Source: Iris pallida
Taxonomy: Eukaryota; Streptophyta; Magnoliopsida; Asparagales; Iridaceae
Assembly (NCBI GenBank): GCA_029216955.1
Contig: JANAVB010003400.1
Span: 13,289,539 to 13,353,538, forward strand
Direction of reading: 5' to 3'
Length of the DNA: 64,000 nucleotides
The position numbers and the translations under genes are program-made. The notes under the pieces were generated by a model that had not been told where the DNA came from, ran no database searches, and worked only from the letters and a program-made list of their open reading frames with translations. Position 1 is the first letter of the stretch. Each line of letters begins with the position of its first letter. This document shows positions 1-11,300 of the stretch, in pieces.

Positions 1-504
1 CCCTTCCCATGCTCTAAAACCATCCAGTCAAGTCACATATAAATCATGTACCAATAACAAGTCACGCGAGCTAGTTCTACATGCTATCACAGAGTCCCTA
101 GTGTCATGACCCGCACCCAGTATAGGGGCACGAGTACGTAGGTACGTCAAGCCTATGCCACAGCATTGTTGGTAGAATGTTGTTTTGGTCAACAATGCTA
201 TCTAAATAGTCTAAGAAATATATGAATCATAACTTGTCAATCATAATCATATCTCCGAATAGAGGACAATATAATATCTAGAATCTCATACTCAATCACA
301 GATACTAAAGGAAGATAACGGCACAAAATAATATAAGTTATGAAATAATAAAATAAAGAAGTCTAGTAGCATAAGTCAAATACACAACATAGTCTAGTAG
401 TCTAATATCTCAAATAGTACATGTCTCAAATAATATATCAAGTCCAAGTCTCAATAAATGGAGACAAATCCTGTAATCCTAGCTACCAGCCAAGACACTA
501 CTAG
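1..504 (-). mobile_element. Truncated chromovirus-like LTR fragment
   Basis: From 102 the plus strand reads TGTCATGACCCGCACCC. This is the reverse complement of the LTR 3' terminus seen at 7273 and 13266, and the similarity continues for roughly 100 bp (GGCACGAGTACGTA, GCCTATGCC, AGAATGTTGTT). The segment is therefore the 3' part of an LTR lying on the minus strand. It stops abruptly at about 505, where the LTR of element A begins. Bases 1-101 show no coding potential and no recognisable repeat, and may be the older flank of this LTR. Lineage is inferred only from the shared terminus with elements C and D. Confidence 0.6.
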
Positions 505-1400
505 TGGTTATTTGCCATAAAAAATCAAAGACATGTATTACACACTGAAATTGATTGTAAACTCGCTTGTACAAAGGAAAGCCTATAAAGAAATCATCGA
601 AAACAATCTAAGTATAATTGTTTAGTTTTGATTCTGGGGGTGACGGTGGAGGCTCGGAAAAGTGCTATCAACTCTGCCTTACTCCGTGGACTATCTGATG
701 CAGTCTCTAGCTCGTGAAGAAATTGTTTTTTTCTTGAAGGTTGCCATCCTTTTGCAGGGTGTGGCACCCTGCTATTTATAATAGAATGTATGTTGAGCCG
801 CATAGACGGCTTGCGACCACGTGGCTGATTAGCACGTGAAGACCTGCTCTTTGGCTGCCATCTGTTGATTTGTTGGGATTTTGTTGCAGCAAATCTGGGT
901 AGTTAAGGACTTTGTCAGATTTTCATGTATCCTGTTGCGGGGATCATCATTTTTTAGCCGTATAATTTTCTCAGTCTTCGATCATGTGGGATCGCATAAG
1001 ACTCATGCGGCTTGGATCATATTTACTTTTGGCTGCATGAAGTTTGGAGACTTTGGGGCAGCATAAGTCTAAGCCGCATAAGGTTCATGTGGCTTAGATG
1101 ACACTCTTCTGGCCGCATGACGGCGTACGAACCCTGCTTTTGGGCGACGTCTCACGTCTTATCTTTTTTTTGTCGAAGTGTCAGAACTGTCATTTTTGTC
1201 AGTTTTGTCAGGACTTGTCAGCTTTATCAGTCGAACTGCTCCTCTTGGCTACATATCTTCCTTCTGCAGCTGTTTGTCGACGGACCGCATATGTCATTGA
1301 ACCAGTCATGCGGCTTTCCTTCATGCGGACCTGTTTGGCCCAAAGTACCTATGCGGCAATTTGTAATCCATATGAACCTCATATTTTTCATGCTTCTACA
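505..1400 (-). repeat. 3' LTR of element A
   Basis: The right end reads ...ATGCTTCTACA followed by the purine-tract complement AGACCCCCTTC. It matches the start of the B LTR at 60033 (TGTAGAAGCATG). The left end is near 505 (TGGTTATTTGCCAT, compare the complement of AATGGCAAACA in B) and is set only to within a few bases. In LTR sense it carries a TATA box (complement of GCTATTTATAATAG at 771-784), a CCACGTGG G-box (about 813-820) and several GCCGCATG motifs. It is alignable with the B LTRs near the TATA box and 3' end but strongly diverged in between, so A and B are different subfamilies. Confidence 0.8.
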
Positions 1401-1414
1401 AGACCCCCTTCAAA
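1401..1414 (-). other. Polypurine tract of element A
   Basis: On the minus strand this reads TTTGAAGGGGGTCT immediately before the LTR start TGTAGAAGC. The same tract sits in front of the 3' LTR of element B at 60021-60032. It would prime plus-strand DNA synthesis. Confidence 0.85.
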
Positions 1415-1723
1415 GTTTTTAAATTACAAATTTGGAATACTTTGAATAAGAAGCATAAAAATATGTCAGGCCGTAAGGAGTCTTCAATTTGCAGGAAGCT
1501 TTTCGAACTGCAGAGAGATCTTGAGTCGTAAAGAAATATTGAGCCGCAGGAAGATCCCATCAGCCTGCCAGCTATCACTGTTGTATTTAATTTTTTTGAT
1601 TCGATTTCGGATTTGGGTTCTCTTTTTTCGAGATAAAGTCGACGGTTACAGGGGATAAAATCCCCAAACATCATCATTATCTTTAATGATCTCGAGAATC
1701 GAAGCGGCACCCTTTCTAGAAAC

Positions 1724-1733
1724 TCTATAAATA
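1724..1733 (+). promoter_or_regulatory. TATA box of the antisense gene (copy A)
   Basis: CTATAAATAG lies 69 bp upstream of the aORF start codon at 1802, just inside the 3' LTR and on the opposite strand to gag-pol. Copy B has GCCTATAAGTA at the equivalent place (minus strand, about 59739-59749). This makes a private core promoter for the antisense gene likely. It is a motif-level call only. Confidence 0.6.
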
Positions 1734-1913
1734 GGAGTAATTTTGAAGAGAAAATTTTCTCTTTTACCTTCTTCTCTTTCATATTCGTCTTCCTGTCTTC
1801 AATGGCTCCCAAAGCTTCCAAGTCGACTGCGGCCAAAGGAAAGGGGCTTGCTTCTCCGTCGAGAGCGGCGGACACTTCTTCCACTCACTCCGATGTGCAC
1901 CCTCCCATCAAAG

Positions 1914-2433
1914 GTAAGGACAGTGGGAAGACGATGGCCATGTCGTATGTTTTTATGCGCAGGCCCGTGCTATATCACTTTCTGTGCAATAAGCTTGGTC
2001 TATGCGTGCCCTATCTAGATGGACCGCATGTATTCTGTATGATAGGGCCGTATAAGCTGAGTCGCATAAGCGCTGCATAAATGTCCCAGGACTGATCTGT
2101 ATAAATATTGCATAGTTGTGCCGCATAAGTGTCTCATGATTGAGCCGTATGGGTATTTCATATCTCGAGCCACAGGAGCACTTCGAGTCCAAGCCGCATA
2201 AGTACCTCATTACTGAGTCGCATGAACACTTTGTGACTGAGCCACATAAGTGCCTCATGAGAGCCTTAAGACTGAGCCGCATGAGCACCTTTTTTTTTAG
2301 CGGCCTAAGTGTCCTCCGACTGCGCCGCATGAGCATATGACCTAACTGCATGCGTCTCATGCCGCATAGGTCATGTTTTGGCTAGGTTGAAAGGATGAAC
2401 TTCTAACTTTTACTTCTTCTCTGTCTTTTGCAG
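1914..2433 (+). other. Intron 1 of aORF copy A
   Basis: The donor is AAAG|GTAAGG at 1913/1914. The acceptor is a pyrimidine run then TTTTGCAG at 2426-2433. Joining gives a phase-1 junction codon (G|TG). Copy B has an intron at the same codon, also phase 1, with GTAAGAGC and CTTTTCAG borders. Most of the intron is a degenerate minisatellite (about 2020-2345). Confidence 0.8.
2020..2345 (+). repeat. 24-bp minisatellite in aORF intron 1 (copy A)
   Basis: Degenerate head-to-tail units run gccgcataag - tgtctcatga - ttga, each opening with GCCGCATGAG or GCCGCATAAG and holding a TCATGA core. The spacing is about 24 bp, with some longer units. The complement of this unit, at a 27-bp period, forms the arrays in the LTRs of element B (26092-26270, 60422-60630) and in intron 1 of aORF copy B. 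Confidence 0.75.
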
Positions 2434-3215
2434 TGAACTTGCCCTTAGCTCCCTCGGGCGAACTGTTGATAGGATATGCTCAATCTACGTTGGGTGTAAA
2501 TTTTGACCAGATAGTCGAACATGTGTCGACTCAGATTAACCGCAATCAACCTGAAGACCGGCTGAGGGAGATCAGAAACCAGCCTTTCTTTTTCTTACTT
2601 AGCATGATGAACTCTGGGCAACTGAATGGCATTCATCTGAAGCCTATGTTTTTATTCGGGGATGCCCTGGCTATTTCGGATCCGAGCATCATAGAGACTC
2701 TTGAGAGTTGGGACTTCTATTTTCAGGGGAGGCAATCCACATACCCTTAATGGAGCGCCACTTTCCCTTATTCAGTTTCAATATGGTACCTTTTGAGAGG
2801 AAGATGTCGAATTCTCTAACTCTGGATTAGCAGGGGATCTTTTGGGCCATATTCGTTTTAACAATCCTATGAGGTCAGTGGTCGCAGTAAAGGAATCAAT
2901 GAGCTACTCTGTTATTGGGCTGGCTCCTGACTGTCTCATCAACAAGCTGAAGCCCAATATGTTTTTCCCTGAAGCTGACACCTTTTTGAATCAGATTGCT
3001 CGCAAAGGGTCATACCCTGCAGGGAGATTGTCCTTACTGAACTGGCAGCATCGTTCCCCTCCATGGGTTAACCTGACTTCTTGGATCCTGGCAAAGTATG
3101 AGGGCATCCTACGACAGATTGGCCTATTATGCCATTAGGGGCTCCTACTATGACTAGTTTATGAACCCGAAATTATTTATGGCAATGCTTGAGATGTACA
3201 ATTGCCAGACTGGGA

Positions 3216-3220
3216 CCTTC
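3216..3220. other. Target site duplication of element C, left copy
   Basis: CCTTC here is repeated at 13267-13271, directly flanking the TG...CA ends of element C. This fixes the element borders and shows the insertion split exon 2 of the aORF. Confidence 0.92.
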
Positions 3221-6200
3221 TGTAACACCCAGTTTCTAAAATGAGGGTAATTTTGAAATTTTATATTTTAATTTATCTAATTATGACATTTAAATAATAC
3301 TATGATTTCTGGTAATTTTTAATCATTTTTAAAACTATTTAAATATCCTGACTTGTGATTTGATGTACAGCTAGTGAAACCGTAGAGACCGTCTGCCCTA
3401 GAGCCTTACCATATGATTTTGAATATCTAATTATCATTTTTAGTTTAGGGGTAATTTGGTCATTTTGACTTTTTAGAATTTTTGATTTATTTAATGGATT
3501 GACGATTGTTTATTTGACTTTTACTAGTTGTGACTTAAAAGACTAACCTAGATGTTGACTCTAGTTAAGGTGAGTTGATTAGCATGTTGAGACCCTAGTC
3601 TAACTTAAGTCAACCTAAGTTAGTCATGTAGGAATGAAGACTTAAATAGAAGGCTTAGTGATTCGGTCCACTCACACACGCGACACGACACGGCCTTGAC
3701 ACGAATCAGGGTCCTAGACACCTAGGCCTACCCTAGGCGAACACATAGGTAGGTTCACATGACACGTGGTGCACTGTGTCGTATCCACGAGTGGTGTGCA
3801 CGCGTGCACGACACTGTCTGAATTCAGTTTTGTGTCTGTGTATATTTGGTTGTTTGGACACGTTTGTGTCCACTTAGTTGGACACAAATACCCCTCTGAC
3901 ACGCAATCATATGTACTTCATGTTGGCACATTTTGATTTGCATTTAATTAGGTTTTCCACATGATTTTGGGTTCGATGGAATTGTCTGATACTTAGTTTG
4001 CTGTTTTTAAGAATCCTGAATTGATTTCCCTGTTACAACTAATTTTTCCTGTTTAAATTGCCATCTTAATTGATGAACATGTGTAATTACATCACTATAA
4101 TGTTGTTCACTGATTTGTGTTAAGTTTTAAGGTTCAAATTGGATTTTCGATATTGGAATGGGTTTTCGAAATGTTTGGACTGATATGCAGTTCAATGATT
4201 TCCATTTTCTGAACTTTTAAGTACTTTTTAACTGAATTCTCAATGATAATTTCATGATAAATCACTCACACATGTGTAATGGACCACTGTAATGTTGGTT
4301 ATTGACTAGTACTAGGTCCTTGGTTTTCGAATGTGGTTTGAATGTTGGACAGGTGCTATTTGCACTGTCAACTGATACATAGGCAGCCTTAATTTTTGAT
4401 TTTAATTTTCCTAGCTGTATTATTGATGTAATGGTTAGTTTTAGCTCATTTACACATGTGTTTGATTTGATAAGTGTTAGGTCCATGTGGGTGTTGGTTA
4501 TTGGGTACAAATTGGCTCTGGGACTGTTGATTGAAACTGTTAACCTGAGAATGAATGGGGTTGTGGTTGTACACAGTTTATTTAGATTCTGAAATGTTGA
4601 ATGCCTGAGAGTTCAGATTAGATGATTACTAATTTTTGCCATGAGATGTTCAGTTAGGTTGTAATGTAAACAATAACATGTTTTACACTAAATCAGTTGG
4701 GTTTTATATGAGATTGACACATGATTCATTTCCTATGCTAATTGATTTCACTGTTAGAAGAAAACCTGAAATGTGTAAAACTGAGATTGGTTGAATAGCT
4801 CTAAGATTGCATTGAATATTACATTGAATGATATATGTGTAACTGTCAAACTGTTTTGATTATTTGCCATGTTCTCACTGTTATAGGCCAATTTCCATGA
4901 ACCAACTGAGAAATGATTCCTTCCTTTAACTAATTCGAAATTAGGATTCTATGTAAACTGTCAACCCCCATAGCTGGGAATTGATTTCCTTTTCTTAAAT
5001 ACCTGAGAAATGATTTCCTTTCCTCTTATGTGAAAACTTGTTTCCTGAGAATTAAACTGATTTCCTGAGAACCTAAGAGTTCCCCTCTTATTCATCTATG
5101 GACACATACAACTGAAAGTGAGTTTTGAATATGGTTTGAATGATTAGATTGAAATACAAAATCTGGAATTGATTTCCTTTCCTTATTATTGAGTGTTGAT
5201 TCTCATGCTTGTGTTGGTAATGTTAGCTCACTGTTTTCTATTTCCTTTTTGCACACACATTTCCCAAATACCCTCATTCACAGGAAAACCATACTATTTG
5301 CAGTACCCTTATTTCCAGGATTGCACAGGAGCCATGCCACTGTTTTCTATTGACACATGATACCCTTCACTGTTTTCCTTTTTTCTATATCAATGTAACA
5401 CTCTCTTGTCACTCATACACACACCTTGCTCACATGTTACACACACAAATGTGCACTCACTGTTTTCCTCTTGACACTCTCACTAACACACACACATACA
5501 CATGCTCTCATGTCTCTCAACACACACACACCCCTCAATTCCAGAAAACCAGTACATTGCTAACATGTCTACACTGTCGAATGAACTTTAATATGTAAAT
5601 GTTAACCCTTAACCTTGTTATTGAATGCTAGTTAAATTCAGATTTCATATATGTGAACTACCATGCCATGTAACCCTCTCTAAATGATTTCCATGATGTA
5701 TATAGATAATTGTAGGATATAGATGCATGTTAGTTATAACTTAGCTAGTCTATCCCCTTCCATGTACACCTCTTTGTTCACACACACACATAGCATACAT
5801 GCTAGCTTCCTTTCTCTTATATATAATATTGAATATATGCATGAATGTGAATGTGCCTTGATGTGTGGCTTGTTTTTGGCTTGTATAGCCTTGTGATTGA
5901 TAGACTAGGCTTGGTTAGGCCTAGTGAGACTTATCAGACTTGTTGGGTTAAGTTTGACCTAGTTGACCTAGCCTTGACTAGTATAGTTGACTGGAGTTGA
6001 CCCAGTGTTGACTTTAGTCTAGTTTGACCTAGACATCATGCAGATGCATTGTAGATTTCAATTATCATCCCATGTATACATCTTGACTTGTGTTGCTCTA
6101 ACTAGGAGTCAGGTACCTCATCTCGGACAGTACATTTACTTTAGACATTCAGATACCAGGCGAGTACATTCTCTGACCGTTTTATACTTGCTAGAACGTC

Positions 6201-7273
6201 TATTCTTGCCATAGATTAATTTACTTGATGCTGACACGTTGGTAACACGGATTGGTACTATATGGATCTTCTTTTGCGATGTTATCTCTTTGTGTTCACT
6301 AAATACATATTGTGATGTGCGTTTCACTAACATATTGTATTTATTGAATACCCTTATCATTGTACACTCATTGTGCATATTGTACTCTCATTATCACATT
6401 GAGCTCTATTGTACAAGCCATTGTACAAGCCATTGTATAAGGTAACGTAACTGAATTAGATCCTTGTGTATTGATTGGGGAGGGAGAGTAGAAATGGTTA
6501 TGTGATCAATCCTATTGTATAAGAAATTGTATATGTCTATTGTACACCCACGTACAAAGGAGTCCCATTTTATTGTATAACATAACCCGTTTACATAACC
6601 ATATTGTACTCTAAATCACATATTGCTTAAAGTTCTTACTTATTATATATAGATATTTCCTATTATCATATCCTTCTGTTTTTCATATACATCTTCTTTC
6701 AGCGTTTCATGTATCTTACTCTATTGCACGTTATATTTTCTAACCTGTTATGATCTGCGTGAGATGTTTTGTGCTTGCTCCCGTCCTGACTGAACCTGTT
6801 AAAAATTTTATAGAGGATGATGAGGAACCCTGCACCCCTTACTTTGGAGCTTGCCTAGATGACACTCGCGACCTGGACCCCTGGGGAGGTTCAGGCAGCT
6901 GCTGAGGATGATACCCCTTATTTAGTATAGATAGCTTAGACTCTTACTTGTCTTTCTCATTGATACATTATTGTATATATTGGGAGTTGTTTCTTTTGGA
7001 TGTTTGTGGAGATGTATCATAGACACTTAGTTTTTATCTGGATTATACCTCTATGGATTCCTTCTGTTCATATCTATCTATCTTTACCGTATTCTACCTT
7101 AGATGTGATTGAGATTGTATTCTGTTATGTTACCCCCATTCGGAGAGTATAACTGTGCATCACCTTATATTGTTAGATGTTGTGACCTAGGACAACGTTC
7201 TACCGTCGACACTGCGGCGTAGGCTGGGCGTCATTACGTTCTCGTACCCTTACAGTGGGTGCGGGTCGTGACA
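3221..7273 (+). repeat. 5' LTR of element C (4,053 bp)
   Basis: It starts TGTAACACCCAGTTTC and ends GGTGCGGGTCGTGACA. It aligns throughout with 8315-13266 except for a block of about 875 bp (about 8760-9634 of the other LTR) that is missing here. The interior holds CA-rich simple sequence (about 5400-5530) and repeated TTGTA motifs (about 6320-6600). No coding region is supported. Short open frames in it, such as the one at 6136-6378, recur in the other LTR only because the LTRs are copies. Confidence 0.92.
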
Positions 7274-8314
7274 CATTTTTAGTGGTGGCCCATGCAGGTC
7301 GAGTTTATGTAGTCGTATTCGAACTAGAGTATCACTACAGCCTGCAGTAGGATTAGGATAATTTGAGGGTACTCAATCACACTAGGAACACTCTTAACCA
7401 GATTCCTTTTATCTAAATTGTTGCTTATTGACTTCCCTTGAATATAAACTGTCCCCCTTGAATTTTTGCTTCATTCTCAGAAATTGCTTCTTGTTTTGAT
7501 CTGTCTTCATGATGGTTATGAAGACACGATCTCATCGCTCCGGTTCGGGGGATACTATCGAGAGGCTGGCCACCTCTCGTCCTGTTCATCAGGGCCCCGA
7601 GACTGCAGCTCCTATTGTGCCAACTCAGGTTGGCGTTTCTGCTACATTGGAGGTGCACCTCCGTATGTACATAGACCTTTTCCCGTTATTTCCGATTTCT
7701 CTCAGCAGCAGCAGTTCATGCAGCATCAGCAGCAGACCAGGGAAACCAGCAGGGGCGAGCTATCGTCAGGACAGTTGAGGATGCATAGACCATTGGAGAT
7801 CCTGCTGCAAGTTCCTTTCTTCTCTATTCTATTCCCGTAATTGTCTCTTATAACTACCTTGAAATTCGATTCCATCTACTCCTTGTTGACTGATCAATTT
7901 GTTCTGTTGCTCTTGTGTTATGTTTGTTTTCTTCTGAGGAAATCATATGGGCTAGGTCACCTCAATCATGGGATCTAGAATCTTCGATAGTCATGTTAGC
8001 TGGCATAGTGAGGACATACAGTCAGATTTTTGGACGTATTTCTTAGGTGTAGGAATTTAAGGTTTTCGCCGTCGCATGCGGCAATGCAAAATTCTTAAAT
8101 ACCATGAACCTAGAGGTATGTACCTTAGTCAAGGACTCTGTGATTATCGTAGAATTGCTCACTAGCACGACGAAGATTCTGAGTATCATGATTTTGGACA
8201 GACGCATATGATTATCTGACGGTATGTTTGAGACTTTGATTGTGGGGTGTTTGACCTGGAAGGACTACTACCATTTTAATTTCGAGGACAAAATTTTTCT
8301 AATGTGGGTAGACT
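7274..8314 (+). other. Internal region of element C with gag remnant
   Basis: After the 5' LTR comes a leader containing GTGGCCCATGCAGGTC (about 7286-7301), shared with element D. An 89-codon frame at 7509-7778 opens MMVMKTRSHRSGSGD and reads like the basic, Ser/Pro-rich beginning of a chromoviral gag. It lacks the capsid core and the zinc knuckle. The remaining 500 bp shows no domain. The last 35 bp form the purine-rich approach to the 3' LTR. No standard tRNA-Met primer site (TGGTATCAGAGC) follows the LTR. Confidence 0.6.
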
Positions 8315-11300
8315 TGTAACACCCAGTTTCTAAAATGAGGGTAATTTTGAAATTTTGTATTTTAATTTATCTAATTCTGATATTTAAATAATACTATGAT
8401 TTTTGGTAATTTTTAATCATTTTTAAAACTATTTAAATATCCTGACTTATGATTTGATGTGCAGCTAGTAAAACCGTAGAGACTGTCTGCCCTAGAGCCT
8501 AACCATGTGATTTTGAATATCTAATTATCATTTTTAGTCTAGGGGTAATTTGGTCATTTTGACTTTTTAGAATTTTTGATTTATTTAATGGATTGACGAT
8601 TGTTGATTTGACTTTTACTAGTTGTGACTTAAGAGACTAACCTAGATGTTGACTCTAGTTAAGGTGACTTGATTAGCATGGTGAGACCCTAGTCTAACTT
8701 AAGTCAACCTAAGTTAGTCATGTAGGAATCAAGACTTAAATAGAAGGCTTAGTGATTCGGCCCATAGGCTTGAGACTTAGAAATTGGTTCAATGACTAGT
8801 GCAAATAGGTCCATAGCCTATTAGACTCAACCCTAACCCTAACTATCACTTTATGACCAACCACCTAGGGCTATTCCTCCTATAAATAATCTCTTCATTT
8901 ATTGTTCTTGCCTTTTTATTGAGATTTCAATATTTTGGAGAAGGAGGTAATGTCATTTCTTCCCCAATCCCTAGATTCTTCATTTTAATTCATTTTCCAC
9001 TCTAGTCTTTTTCATTAGTTCCTAATCCAGCTCTATTTCATGTCTATGGAGAGAAATCTCAGGTTTAGACCATTTTGGAGCACTTGGCCATCAAGAAGAA
9101 ACCCCCATTTTTGAAGCTTTTTCATGCAAATTGCACATATAGGTAAATCCCTATTCCCTCCACCAAATTTTGTTTTCTTTGCATGGATAGGAAGCCCTAG
9201 GTGTCCCCTAGCCATAGGTATTGGATTTGTGTCGATTCGTGTCCGTTTGTTGTCCGTATCGGACACGTATCATGGTGTATGTGCATATATTTGATGAAAT
9301 GTCACAAAGGATTTTATTTTCAATTTTTGAAAAACTAATTACATAGATACCTAGGTCTATATGTGTACTTAAATGTTTGTGAAGACTGAGTTGCTGTTGA
9401 TGTCGGACTCGTATCCTAATTTGCTCTGGACACACAACACGAGGGGCTCGGCGGGTGTCCTGCTACCCGTGTCCGAGTTCTCCCTGGACACAGCACGAGA
9501 GGACACCAAATTTTGTGTGCACATAGAGGACATGACTGACACTAAGCCTATAAAATTTCGTAGGATATTATGGAGTGGTTTGAGAGATATTTGGCCCGCA
9601 CCGATTCCTCGCTGTGTGCACGTGCGGAAATTCGTTCCACTGACACGCACTCACACATGCGACACGACACGGCCTTGACACGAATCAGGGTCCTAGATAC
9701 CTAGACCTACCCTAGGCGAACACATAGGTAGGTGCACGTGACACGTGGTGCACTGTGTCGTGTCCACGAGTGGTGTGCACGCATGCACGACACTGTCTAA
9801 ATTCAGTTTTGTGTTTGTGTATATTTGGTTGTTTGAACACGTTTATGTCTACTTAGTTGGACACAAATACCCCTCTGACACGCAATCACATGTACTTCAT
9901 GTCGGCACATTTTGATTTGCATTTAATTAGGTTTTCCACATGATTTTGGGTTCGATGGAATTGTCTGATACTTAGTTTGCTGTTTTTAAGAATCCTGAAT
10001 TGATTTCCCTGTTACAACTAATTTTTTCTGTTTAAATTGCCATCTTAATTCATGAACATGTGTAATTACATCACTATAATGTTGTTCACAGATTTGTGTT
10101 AAGTTTTAAGGTTCAAATTGGATTTTCGATATTGGAATGGGTTTTCGAAATGTTTGGACTGATACGCAGTTCATTGATTTCCATTTTCTGAACTTTTAAG
10201 TATTTTTTTAACTGAATTCTCAATGATAATTTCATGATAAATCACTCACACATGTGTAATGGACCACTGTAATGTTGGTTATTGACTGGTCCTAGGTCCT
10301 TGGTCTTCGAATGTGGTTTGAATGTTCGACAGGTGCTATTTGCACTGTCAACTGATACATAGGCAACCTTAATTTCTGATTTTAATTTTCCTAGCTGTAT
10401 TATTGATGTAATGGTTAGTTTTAGCTCATTTACACATGTGTTTGATTTGATAAGTGTTAGGTCCATGTGGGTGTTGGTTATTGGGTACAAATTGGCTCTG
10501 GGACTGTTGACTGAAACTGTCAACCTGAGAATGAATGGGGTTGTGGTTGTACACAGTTTATTTAGATTCTGAAATGTTGAATGCCTGAGAGTTCAGATTA
10601 GATGATTACTGATTTTTGCCATGAGATGTTCAGTTATGTTGTAATGTAAACAGTAACATGTTTTACACTAAATCAGTCGGGTTTTATATGAGATTGGCGC
10701 ATGATTCATTTCCTATGCTAATTGATTTCACTGTTAGAAGAAAACCTGAAATGTGTAAAACTGAGATTGGTTGAATAGCTCTAAGATTGCATTGAATGTT
10801 ACATTGAATGATATATGTGCAACTGCCAAACTATTTTGATTATTTGCCATGTTCTCACTGTTACAGGCCAATTTCCATGAACCAACTGAGAAATGATTCC
10901 TTCCTTTAACTAATTCGAAATTGGGATTCTATGTAAACTGTCAACCCCCATAGCTGGGAATTGATTTCCTTTTCTTAAATACCTGAGAAATGATTTCCTT
11001 TCCTTTTATGTGAAAACTTGTTTCCTGAGAATTAAACTGATTTCCTGAGAACCTAAGAGTTCCCATCTTATTCATCTATGGACACACACAACTGAAAGTG
11101 AGTTTTGAATATGGTTTGAATGATTAGATTGAAATACAAAATCTGGAATTAATTTCCTTTCCTTATTATTGAGTGTTGATTCTCATGCTTGTGTTGGTAA
11201 TGCTAGCTCACTGTTTTCTATTTCCTTTTTGCACACACATTTCCCGAATACCCTCATTCACAGGAAAACCACACTGTTTACAGTACCCTTATTTCCAGGA

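Noticed and set aside
5400..5530. CA-rich stretch as a gene or regulatory array
   Set aside because: Simple sequence present in both LTRs of element C, with no further support.
6136..6445. Open frames repeated at 12129-12438
   Set aside because: Both lie in the two LTR copies of element C. The duplication comes from the LTRs, and neither frame has a domain.
8826..8845. Telomere-like CCCTAACCCTAACTA
   Set aside because: Only two imperfect units within the LTR of element C, so not a telomere or a telomeric insertion.
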